Positions 45,383 to 55,348 of a stretch of DNA of 64,000 nt are shown here, piece after piece. Numbering within the stretch: position 1 is the first letter of the stretch; each line of letters starts with the position of its first letter. Origin of the DNA: Lentinus brumalis (taxonomy: Eukaryota > Basidiomycota > Agaricomycetes > Polyporales > Polyporaceae). Location of the stretch: the NCBI GenBank assembly GCA_001792895.1, contig MARA01000032.1, positions 248,001 to 312,000 of the forward strand, in the 5' to 3' direction. Below the pieces are notes generated by a model. It had not been told where the DNA came from. It was given only the letters and a program-made list of their open reading frames with translations, and searched no databases. Both the position numbers and the translations under genes were made by a program.

Positions 45383-48260
45383 TCACAGCGTAGCTTCAGC
45401 CACTGACTGAGCTTGCAATGTCTCGCGTTCTTCATATATCAGCTCCGCGTATTCCGCAACGCCTTCATACGCAAACCTGTAGAAGACGAGCAGCTTCTCG
45501 TGGGAATCCGTGCAACCCTTGAAAACCTTGTCGAATTGCCTCTGTAGCCGAGTGAGGGACGGGTTCCACTCGAAGAGCAGCGGTACGATCGTACTCAAAA
45601 GCCGGGAATGGCCAGTCGAAGAGAGGTCGCATTGGCTCATTTCCTCGACGGTGGAAGCACGAGCACCCCTCGGTCCGGCGACGCCGCTGCGCCACCTCTT
45701 CACCTGCCTCACGACCTTGGGGTCGTCGACTTCCTTCAATGTTTCCGGGTTGTAGAGTGCGGCCCACAGGACGGTGTACCAGAACGAGTGGAGATCGTCG
45801 AGTGGGTTCTGAAGGTGCGGCTCGCTCGTCTCCATGGCGATCCTTACGAAGACCGACATGAACTCCGGCGTGCCCTGTGCGTTGTTTCAACATATGTGGG
45901 AGAGGAGACCTCGCAGAGTGACATCAACTTACGGAAATGACACCGGAATGCGTCGAAGTGGTGAAATAATCATCCAGGAATGCCGCCATGTCTGCGTCAA
46001 TGAGATTCGCCATGCACTCAGTCGAAACTCCGAGCTTCGCCAGCGCGTTCTCCAGCCGCTTGGCAGCGGCCACCAGCGGCTTGAGATACTCATCTTGCGC
46101 GACAGCGATCTCGAGCTCTCTCCAGAAGTTGACATCAGGCACCTGCCCGCCTTCCTCTGAAGTAGGCTCAGCTCCAATCGAGACGGTCCCGCGATGCGCG
46201 TCATCGCGGGCCTTGCGCAGGCCAGAACTTTGCGAATGAGGCGATGACAAGTCCAATCGGGCGAACGCTTCGGCGACGTCGCTGCGCTCGGGAGTTTCTG
46301 TGACCTTTTTCAACAGATTCGCCACCCCTCTCGTCGAGAACGGTGGGCACAGGAGTGCCTTGAGGAGCTTGACGAGGTTGCCTATGCTGATGTCACGATG
46401 CAGTGCGCCGGGAGGGGTTTCACCGATTTTCATGTAGTTGAGCCATCCTGATTCCAATCGTCAGTCGAGACATGATGATGACGTAGATATACTCACCGAG
46501 AAGACCGTGTAGAGTGCTCAGGCATAGATCCCAAGCATCGGTACATCTCTCAAAGCTCTGCCCCTCGTCCTCGGTAACAGTGACGGAGAGCGTTCGGTAG
46601 TCCGGCTCGCTGCTCTGCTTAGCCGTCAACGCCCAGTGATATGACGCACAGGCGCCGTCTGAGGGTGGTAGGAAGATCGCGTTTGAGAACGCGGACCCAT
46701 CCTCGCGGCACACCTCGAAGGAGATGCGATGACGAGGTACTCCGAAATGGCCACTGATACCGTCGTAAACTGTAGGCTCGAGTCTTCGCTTTGACTTGTT
46801 CGGCCAACATGTCTTGATGACGAACGCGGCGTCCCCAGTTGAGGAAGTCGACGCATCTTCGGGACCCATCACGATGTACGGCTTCACATGGACCAGATCC
46901 CGCTCGTGGTACCGTCGGGGGACGATATCAGCTGAAAGCAACCTTATTTAATACCGGGATGCGTACGTTGCAAGGAGACTTACAAGAATCACCCTCCCGA
47001 TCCTGGAGATCCTCTCGAGCTTGAGGCTCTACCGGAGAAGACTTCACCATTGGCAACACATGAAAAGTGCGCGGCCCTGCAAAGGTCATTTGAAGCGGTT
47101 ATGCCAGCGGAGAACGGAGCACCTACCCCCGTCCGTTCCAGTACCTTCTGATTGAGTCTTTTTGCGTGCTGAACTCCGTAGCTGGCGTCCCGGTTGCAGA
47201 CTCGATGGGGGTTCGGTGATGGGATGGGCGCGCAGCACGAGGCTCCCTCGACCGCGAACACAGAGAGAATGGAAGAGCACTTGATCCGCAACGGCTAGTG
47301 TACTTTGAGCCGGAAGGGAGGCAGACGCAGGGAGAACAAACTTGTTGCCGTTTGTGAACAAGGGGAGACCCGCGTCCTGTGGCGTCTGCCAGAGTAGAAC
47401 GGAAAACAAGACCTTCTGGACTTGTCGTACGCCTTCGGCCGTATCGATGCGGATGGGGAGAGATGCGGTGAGGCCACCGTGATGATATATAAGGAAGCGG
47501 AGCTCATTCGTCGAGTGGTTAACGCCAATGACGAGACTGAACGCACGCAATGGGACCGCGCTGATCTGCGCGCGAGCATAGGTCGCTGCTTGCATGACGA
47601 GCGCCTTCCAGTTATCCTTGACCTCTACGGCGAAGTCGATGGGCATCTGATCATCGTCTGGGTTCGCTCCACTCCAGTAGCAGACCGTCTCCTTGCCTAG
47701 CTCGCGCGGCCCCGCAACGAGGTCCGGCTTAAGCGAAGGCGTCCCAGCGACCTTGTCTCCGGTAGGCCGGTCATATGCGGAGAACACTAGCGTAGGGAAC
47801 CAACGCTGCTTGGGTGCTACCAGCCTGGACGGATCACTGGCAAGCTGCTTCCGGCGAACACGTGTGTAGAGTTCGTTGCAAGAAGTAACGCACTCATTGA
47901 ACCACTTGGCGAGAGGTATGTAGTTGAGCCTCTCGGAGGGCTTCAACGTCAACGGTTGGGGCCCAGACATGGAGTCGACGCCCGCGCAGATTGCAGGGTC
48001 ATCGATCACGCAGCGGTACCACGCCAAAGGCGGATATGGTTCCTGGAGCCTCGCGGGAGAGTCTGCGACATCGATGATCTTGGGAGAGAGCATCCGCGCG
48101 ATGTCGTTCGCCGGGAACTGCCAGATCTGTTCGCCCAGCTCGCCGTCCATGAGCGCGCGAGCAGCTCGTCTTGCAAACGTCGTTCTGCAGGTGTCCAGGG
48201 CGTTGAGGACTGCGAGCTGGTTTTCTTCGTTGGCGTGCTCTGCGGTCGAGGCTCAAGCTC
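45383..48260 (-). CDS. FunK1-type fungal protein kinase, 5' end approximate
   Basis: FunK1 kinases are an expanded, fungus-specific (mainly basidiomycete) divergent kinase family of largely unknown targets. The N-terminal region (about 48260-47300) contains RRAARALMDGELGEQIWQ, a nuclease-like IDFAVEVKDNWKALVMQAATYARAQ and YHHGGLTASLPIRID, as in full-length FunK1 proteins. The kinase part lies at about 47080-45383: VVPRRYHERDLVHVKPYIVMGPED-like segment, FVIKTCWPNKSKR (candidate ATP-binding Lys), GALHRDISIGN (catalytic loop, HRD), NLIDADMAAFLDD (metal-binding loop), GTPEFMSVFV (activation-segment end) and NPLDDLHSFWYTVLW. Introns interrupt at about 47085-47045, 46985-46932, 46500-46450 and 45925-45880. 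The start exon is uncertain, as a stop lies just upstream of about 48260 in this frame. The metal-binding loop reads DAD rather than DFG. Confidence 0.88.
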
Positions 48261-49900
48261 TGGAGGCGGGGTCCATGTCAACCACGAGCGCGCCGAACTG
48301 ACGAACTGCGCGTGTGAGTTCACGCTCGTGACGTAAGCACCCGCGAGAGTTTTGACCGTAAGTACATACATAGGCATCACACTAGGTAGTTTTGACATCA
48401 GTGTACTGACTGGTAGTAGCGGTAAGTACTTACCCAGACAATTCTCGTCTGACCTTGCAGGCCTTGTCCCGCACGCTCCGCCGTCTGGGCTCCAAGTACG
48501 CGCTTGCCGTGCCAGTGGTCACGCTCCCCGACCATTCTGCGCTGCATGAGTATGAAGACCTGCGGTGCGATGTGTCCAAAAGCACGTATTGTCACCCTCC
48601 TGCTCTGCCCCACCTTCCGCCGCTACTGGACGGTCAAAAACAGCGAAGAGAGGCACCCTCAGACACGTACCTAGGGCGTCGTCTCCTCCCTCTCTAATTC
48701 CAGACAGAGCGTCGCACCGCAACAGCGCAACGTCCTGCACACGTGTAAAGAGGAGGGACGGAAAACGTCCAATGATGGAGTGCTCTCTGCCCTCCGTCCT
48801 GACCCTCCTCCTCCTCACCTTGTTCACCTTCTTGCGCAACAAGAGCATGAGAATCGCTGGTGAGACGCGTTCAACGGCGCGTCTACTTACTCTACGGGCC
48901 TGCCCTCCTGCGCTGCAACAGCGTGAACTGCGACGAGACACATCCAACGGCGCGTCCCGTCGCTGTCCGTCTCTTCTCCGTCCTCCCGCGCTGCAGGATT
49001 GTGAAGGACTGTCACTGCGAGACGAGTCTAACAGTGACGAGTCTTGTCACCCCCATCCTCCAGGCTCCTCTACCCGCCCTCCCCGCGGTACCCTTCCACA
49101 TTGCCGTGCGGTGCACGACCAGTGACCGGCCGGATGCGCCTTGTCTCCCACTCTCTCCGCGGTGCCTACCCAACGCCCGTCTACTCCATGCTCGCCCTCG
49201 GTTACTCATAAGTCCCCAGTACGTCCTGCGTCTGCGACTTGGGCGCCTTGTTCGACGTCTCTGATTGGTCGAAGTACAGGTTACATCCCGAGATACATCC
49301 TCGTCGTCGAGGATGTATCTCCGGCACTGACCCTGCTCTTGTCATGGCCACATCTATAGACACTTTCGCTTCGGTCAGGCTTTGGCAAGTACAATAGGAC
49401 GAGACTTGTTAGGGGCCCAAGTCCAGACTCGAGATCAAGAAACCCGTTACCACCCTGCGTGTCAGTCACCCGGAGCCAGTCGCCACAGACTGCACGAGGC
49501 AGCGACGAGAACGTCAAAGCGAGCACAAACGAGAAGCAAGTGCACAGGCTGTGGAGGCTGCGCTGGGTCCCGACCGTGCGGATTATTGCCATTAAGGTCA
49601 AAGCGGTCTGCACGAAAAAGGCAAGTTGACCTGGAATGCTCCTGCAGCACGAGGCACCCCCATCAAACGCTTTGACTCTCTCTCTTTGAGATTCAGGGTC
49701 CTTGCACAGCCGACGCTTTGACTCGCCGCCCAGACATGCAGAGAAGATATGTGGTTCACACGAAGATTACGGGCACGTACCTCAGCTCTTTGAAAATCCT
49801 GCGCGACATAAAGGAAGAATCATGGTATGTCAAAGGCTTTGAGCCGTGCAGGAGGGGCTTCTTGTGCTGCCTCGTGCTGGGGGTTTAATGGTTGGTGGAA
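48261..49900. other. Intergenic between divergent FunK1 and zinc-finger genes
   Basis: About 1.6 kb of promoter-side DNA. ORFs on both strands at 48519-49264 overlap heavily and are motif-free. A 14-bp perfect hairpin lies at 49290-49321. FunK1 leader exons may reach up to about 48400. Confidence 0.45.
49290..49321. repeat. 14-bp perfect inverted repeat with 4-nt loop
   Basis: GAGATACATCCTCG, loop TCGT, CGAGGATGTATCTC. It is intergenic, roughly 730 bp upstream of the zinc-finger gene start and 1 kb upstream of FunK1. It would form a stable RNA or cruciform hairpin. Confidence 0.8.
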
Positions 49901-49908
49901 TATAAAAA
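49901..49908 (+). promoter_or_regulatory. TATA box of the zinc-finger gene
   Basis: TATAAAAA lies 119 bp upstream of the proposed start at 50020, followed by a CT-rich leader. Confidence 0.55.
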
Positions 49909-50019
49909 GTCTGCGCCCGGCCACCCAAGTCCCTCACCAACCACGGCTTCAAACCAGCCTCCCGCGCCGTCAACGAATCTCGCCGACGTCCGATATCCTC
50001 CTCCTCCTCTCTCGCAAAC

Positions 50020-51663
50020 ATGGCCTTCTTGTATCTACCGGATCACAGATACGCTCTGATCAATGGCGCCGCAGGTCACACACCAACTTCGTGAGTCTTC
50101 ATTGGCCCTGCTCCGTTCTCCTCCGACCAACAGCAGCCACAGCTCCCTGCATACCAGCTCCGAACCACCAACCACCCTCTCGGGGCTCCCGTCTGCCCTG
50201 CCAGTCGCTCCCCACCTCGCCACCGCCGCCGATACCCCACCCGCGCCGCCGCTCCTTGGCGTGGGGAGGAAACGCCTCGCCAATCCGCCTCACGCGTTTC
50301 AGCTGAACCCGACTGAGGACCTCCAACCACTAGACACCGTCGTGCAGTGCAAGTGGCATGAAGGCCGATGCAACCACCCGGTGCGCGTAGGGGACGCTTG
50401 GGGCCATATTCAGATGGAACACTGGCCTTCCATGAGGGCGCACGCGCATGTACATCCAGAGCGAAAGGTGACGTGCCGCTGGGTGGACTGCGGCCAAGAG
50501 CTCACATTCGACAGCATCAAGAAGCATATCATGGTCATGCACTTTGACCTGCGCGTGATGTGCATTTATTGTGGCAACAGGGAACGGCAGGATTCCTACC
50601 AGATTTACCACGGCCTCGCGAAGGATTGCCCGTCCAACCCCGCAACCGCCTCGACAGCTCTGCACCTGTGGTTCTGGGTGGTCAGCCCGACGCCACGGTG
50701 GCCCAGCCCTCTCCCTCCACGTCGTCCAGCACGACCCCCTCTCAGTCGCCCCCGTCGGGAGTCGCGCGCCCTCTCCGTACTACCCACAGGGCGGCCCCAT
50801 ATCCGCAACGTGCGCGCCCGCCCGCTATGGCTGGGGAGTCATCACTGGGCCACGTCCTCGCTCCTGGCCTTCAAGGTCCCGCTCAGCTTGACTCGCTGGG
50901 CAACCAGCTCGTAGAGTGGCTCTCGGCCGCACCAGTCGACTTGGCCACGCTGTCCCTTCTGATGCCATATCTTGTTCCGCAGTCTGCCTCCGCTCCAAAG
51001 GAGGAGGGCTTGCCGGCATACCATACATCCCCGTCTGACTGGCAAGTTCCGCTCGTGGCTGCCGAGGAGACATCGTTGGGTATACACTCACCGCCGGTCG
51101 AGATTGGAAACTTAACCACCGAGATGCCGTCTCCCGCTCCGCACTTTGCCTCCGATCAGATGGACGAGCTCTGGCCGGCATTCTTTGCATCCCCGTCTGA
51201 GTGGCAAGTTTCACTCCCGGCTGCTGACACGGAGCCCGAGGATACTTCGTTGTTTGGGATGCTCTCACCACCGGTCGAGGCGGGGATCCTAACCACCGAG
51301 TCACCGCCGCAGGAATCATCACCCGGGCCGACGCAGGAGTCCGCCGCCTCTCCCTCGAACGACCAGACCGCCGAGGAGAACTTGCTCGACCAGGCTGTCG
51401 AGGAAAGCTCGCTCGAGCAGATCGTCGAGGAGAGCTCGCTCGCCTGGGACTTTCTCCTGGCACCCTCACCGGCTGCGGAGGACATGATCGATTTCTCTTC
51501 CATCATCCAAGCCAACGGGCCTGTAGAGGAACGCTCGCTCGCGCAGATTGTTGAGGAGAGCTCGCTCGCTTTGCAGCATCTCCTGGCACCCTCACCGGCT
51601 GCGGAGGACGAGATCGATTTCTCTTCCATCATTGAAGCCAACGAGCCGTTTCCCTGGGCCTGA
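50020..51663 (+). CDS. Zinc-finger-like protein with repeated acidic C-terminal modules, apparent 1-base frame break
   Basis: Exon 1 is 50020-50090 (MAFLYLPDHRYALING) and exon 2 starts at 50134. A Ser/Pro-rich stretch is followed by three Cys/His clusters at about 50340-50640: CKWHEGRCNH...WGHIQMEHW, CRWVDCGQEL...SIKKHIMVMH and CIYCGNRERQDS...HGLAKDC. The middle one fits a C2H2 finger (C-x4-C-x12-H-x4-H), a pattern common in basidiomycete DNA-binding proteins. After CPSNP (about 50640, next to a C run) the frame slips by one base and continues as LDSSAPVVLGGQPDATVAQ to the stop at 51661. The 3' half is acidic and repetitive. One pair of about 50-residue units starts SPSDWQVPL and SPSEWQVSL; another pair has VEESSLAWDFLLAPSPAAED and VEESSLALQHLLAPSPAAED with IDFSSII. 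Such Asp/Glu/Phe modules resemble activation domains. Transcription factor is my inference. Confidence 0.72.
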
Positions 51664-52109
51664 AATCCTTGAACCCTCGTGTTTGTCGCTATCTCTCGTT
51701 CCTCACACCGCTATTTAATGTTGTTCATTCTCGCAGTATGCTCTCATATCTCACGACCTCTCGCATCATACAGCTGTGCTGTTGCTTTCAATTATTGTCT
51801 TGTCTTGTCTAACTGTATCGATCATGTTTCCTCTCCATACCTGTATCTTTCCAGACTGTAGCCCTAGCACACACATCTGAATGACATTATCGGCACCCCG
51901 CGCATCACCATATCCACAGGTGTGACATCGTGAATAAGAGACCCTCCGCGTCGAGGAGTACTTGTAATTGCTCATGTTCTCAGGCTGATGAGCATTGCAA
52001 GACTCCATCTTGATTCCTTGCGCATTCTACATGCTAACATACATCCGCGCGCATCATAAGTGGCGCTCCTTCCATACATCTACAACCGGGCGGCAGACTG
52101 GCCATCTAG
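51664..52109. other. Intergenic between convergent genes
   Basis: About 450 bp, AT-richer than the flanks, probably the two 3' UTRs. I see no gene. Confidence 0.5.
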
Positions 52110-52975
52110 TCAGAGCGCGGCGAGGACAGCGTCGGCACCCGATACGGAGACAACGCGCTCAGTCTCAACCTGCACAACACAAAGTACAATCAGCATGGTA
52201 AGCAGCGACATACGAGACAGACGATACGTACCCCAACGTAGGTGACCTTGAGGTCTTGGATGACGAGCGCGAAGCGCTTCGTACGGATGCCGAAGTCGAC
52301 CGCGGAGAGGTCCTGCGAGAGACCCAACTGGGCGGACCACCGTGCGTTGGGGTCCGAGAGGGCGAGGATCTGCAGCGCATCAGCAAATGGGGCTCAGACC
52401 CGAGACATGTTCGTGGTCACGCACCTTATCCTTGAGACCGAGGAAACGCGCCCACCCGCTGAGGACGAACGCGTCGTTCGCGGCGATAACGGCGATCACG
52501 TCGACACCCTTCGCCTTGAACTGATCGTACTTCTCGAAGAACGGCGGCAGGTGGTTCGCGTGGCAGGTCGGCTGATCATGATGTGGTTATCAGCCTCGTG
52601 TTGCGAAGGAATGATGGCCCGAGTTTGATAGCTGGGGGCGATCATATGGATAGGACGTACCGTGAACGCGCCAGGGACAGAGACAAGGACGACCTTCTTG
52701 CCCTTCCACTCGTCCGTGCTCAGCTTCGTGGCTAGCGAGATGAACAGATCGGGTAACACAATCGCCATATCCAGCGTTGCATATCGAACGCCATCCGCGT
52801 GACAGCAGGGGTAAACAAGAGATCAAGAGTCAGATCGCGACTGATCAAGACAACCAAGACGGGACTACGTACGGATGCCACACGCAGAGTGGTTCTCGAG
52901 CTCAGGACTCCATGGGATGTAGGTGAACGTGCCCTGGGGGATGGTGTCGCCAACCTTGATCTTAATATCGGACAT
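52110..52975 (-). CDS. Peroxiredoxin, Ahp1/Prx5 type, copy 2
   Basis: Second Ahp1-like thiol peroxidase. Five exons on the minus strand: 52975-52873, 52731-52661, 52571-52425, 52369-52232 and 52169-52110, giving 172 residues. The peroxidatic Cys is residue 61 in VPGAFTPTCHANHLPPF, and the second Cys is residue 32 in ENHSACGI. Later motifs are VDVIAVIAANDAFVLSGWARFLGLKDK, LALSDPNARWSAQLGL, IRTKRFALVIQDLKVTYVG and the C-terminal VSVSGADAVLAAL. Introns 1, 2 and the last match copy 1 exactly in position. Copy 2 has one more, between KDK and ILALSD. The Met at 52975 was chosen because a TATA box lies only about 85 bp upstream. The in-frame upstream extension resembles a mitochondrial presequence (SSVRSYATSN) but has no ATG between the TATA box and 52975. 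Confidence 0.96.
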
Positions 52976-53601
52976 GTTGGACGTTGCGTAAGATCTGACA
53001 CTGGAGAGAGAACGAGGAGAGATGCGACTGGAGAGAGCTGGGTGACCTGGGGAGACTCCTTTATATCCGCTCGACCGCGAGAGGCTCACGGTGACGCGAG
53101 ACCCGGGCAGAGTTGCACTCGTCACATGATGCGGGGTGACGGTGGTTAGTAACCTGGCACCCCGTGCGTGTGCCGGTAATACATTGCGCGAACCGCTGAA
53201 GAGTTCGGCCGAGACGCGTCTTGCGGAGAGCTGTGTGAGCATTCTGTTCTCTTGATGGGAGATAAGAGCAGTCTGGAGGCGTGTAGAGCAGAAGCAAGCT
53301 GCCACTTGGCACATAGGCGCGCATAACTCTCACTGTGGCTCGGTTGCCGTCGGCTATTCACTGCCGTATACATACTTACATGGTGCTGGCAGGTGCTGGA
53401 GTCGAGAGGCACTTACTCAGGCTGTAAGTATCGTATGTCAGGACTCAGTCAGCGGCTGAACAAACCGCGTCCTAATCACGCACATGCACAGCAGCTGAGC
53501 ATTCGCAGCAGTCCCGTGCACAAATCGTACAAACCCAATACTACTCTTCACTCAGCTTCCACACATGCCGGGTATAAGCACTGCGCGTCGCTGGCCAAAG
53601 C
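52976..53601. other. Promoter of peroxiredoxin 2 and 3' flank of PEX19
   Basis: About 630 bp. It contains the TATA box at 53059-53065. No further gene is supported; the 149-codon open frame across it on the minus strand is the antecedent frame of peroxiredoxin 2. Confidence 0.5.
53059..53065 (-). promoter_or_regulatory. TATA box of peroxiredoxin 2
   Basis: TATAAAG on the minus strand, 84 bp upstream of the start at 52975, followed by a C/T-rich leader. Confidence 0.6.
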
Positions 53602-54919
53602 TCACATGATCGTGCATCCTTCTGGTAGCTTTGGAAGCCCGTCCGCTCCGAGGTCGAAACCTGGCGGCAACGGCCCCATGATCTCCGCTGGTGGCGAACC
53701 GTACTCCTGCATCTGTGGAGTGCACACGAGCGCGTCAGCATATCTGCCCGAAGTACGGCATTGGTGAGCACGCGCACCTCCTGCATCAGCTGGACGACTT
53801 TCATGCCCTTGAGTGGATCGTCGTCCGTGTAGCTCGGATCCTCGAACGTCGCGACGATCTGCGCGACGACCTTCGACTGGGACGCGTAGCGCGCTTTGTC
53901 TTCCGCGCTGAGAGTCGCGTCGTTGTCTTTCAAATATGAAGGGAACTGTGTTTGGGTGTCAGTAAGATATTTCCGAGGGTAGGGCAACGGCAGGGTGCAT
54001 ACCTTTTCGTCCAGCTCCTTCAAAGGCTCGTACAGAACATCTTTGCTCATGAGCTGTGACATCATCGTCTCCAGGATGCCCTTGAGTTCTTCCTCCGACT
54101 CTTCCGAGTCCATGTCTCCGCGCATTCGCGAGAAGATGTCTTCAAGCCCGTCAGTACTCTGCGCAGAAGCCTCGCCCGCCTAGATCCAGCGAAAGCGTCA
54201 ATGTGAGGTCAATCGGCAGATAAACAGGGCGCAGCACGGGGAGGATGCGGGTGACGAGAGGCCCACTCGTGCCGGCTGAGACAAAGAGCCTGCTACGCAC
54301 CTTCTGGTCACTCTCCTTCAGTTTGTCCATTGCTCTCCTGATGTTCTCCTGGAAATCAGTCCCCGCACCTGCACCTGCACTCGCGCTGGGAACGGCCTTC
54401 GAGCCCGATGCCGACGCTTCTCCAGCCTTCCCCTTCGCCACGCCCGTAGCACCTAGTCCGCCGAGGAGGTCCTCCGGGTTCATTGTCCCGTTCATACCCT
54501 CGACCAGCATCGCTTCCCAAGCAGCCTTGAACGCCCTCTCGCGCTCCTCGTCCGTCGCATCTTCCACGTCCTTGCCGAGGTCCGGGATGTCGTCCAGCCC
54601 CGCGCCCTGGGCGATGTCCCGGAAGAGCGACTCCATGCCCTTCGTGAGCTCGCGCGCGAAGTCCTCATCGATGCCCGCTAGTGGGTCGACCTTCGCTTGT
54701 GTAGACGATGCTGGTATGTCCTTCGAGGGCGCTGGAGCTGATGACGACGACGCCGCGAGTGGTTGGGCGGTGGGCTTGGGCGGCGCGTTGAACTGCTCGA
54801 GGACGTCTGGGTCGTGTGCACATGGTCATGACGCGTGACTTTGCGTGGTGCACCGAACACGTACCGTCGAGGTCATCCAAGTCCTCGTCCTCTACTGTCG
54901 TTCTGCGCGGTGCGGCCAT
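53602..54919 (-). CDS. PEX19: Peroxisomal membrane protein import receptor Pex19
   Basis: Cytosolic chaperone and import receptor that delivers peroxisomal membrane proteins to Pex3. Five exons: 54919-54865, 54806-54301, 54179-54003, 53945-53778 and 53712-53602, giving 338 residues. The N-terminal Pex3-binding region is MAAPRRTTVEDEDLDDLDDVLEQFN. An Ala/Pro/Ser linker follows, then FARELTKGMESLFRDIA, GLEDIFSRMRGD, ILETMMSQLMSKDVLYEPLKEL, FPSYLKDN, VVAQIVATFED and VVQLMQEMQEYGSPPAEIMG. The C-terminus is PKLPEGCTIM, a CaaX box ending in Met and so predicted to be farnesylated, as known for Pex19. All exon junctions keep frame. It is the next gene upstream of peroxiredoxin 2 on the same strand and is divergent from the TMEM184-like gene. 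Confidence 0.97.
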
Positions 54920-55348
54920 CTCGTGGTCGTGTGTGTAGGCTTGATGTAGACGAGTCAATTACTTACTACGCCTGACTCTACGTCCCAGGTCGGGCCCGTC
55001 AGCGTCGACGTCTACGGTCCATGATTGATGATACCGCACCAAGTCCGAGCTGCTGTCTGCGCGATGATCCTGCTTGAACCACAGTTCAGAAGCCGGTAAG
55101 TACGACGAGGAGGAGAGGGTCGGAATGCGGGGAAAGGCAAGGTTCTTATGCGCGCAGCCGGAGATCTTGATCCAAATCACATTCACAGGCACTTCTGGGC
55201 GCCTATATGATCGAGGTAACACCATGGGCGCTTGCGAATCTCCGCCGTCATCGACTTCGCAGCTGCGCGGGTTGCGCAGCTCAACGCTCCGCCACCGACC
55301 TCCACGACGTCGAGGACGAGTGCGACAGTGCCGAACGTGCTCTACGCG
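54920..55348. other. Bidirectional promoter region
   Basis: About 430 bp between PEX19 (-) and the TMEM184-like gene (+). Open frames on both strands are not supported. An upstream ATG (55224) of the TMEM184-like gene would need an extra splice. Confidence 0.45.

Noticed and set aside
48519..49264. Overlapping ORFs on both strands (142, 186 and 134 codons)
   Set aside because: Mutually overlapping, low-complexity Arg/Pro/Ser composition with no motif; treated as chance frames.
52976..53314. Mitochondrial N-terminal extension of peroxiredoxin 2
   Set aside because: The upstream in-frame sequence ends SSVRSYATSN, which looks like a presequence, but a TATA box at 53059 places the transcript start after any upstream ATG.
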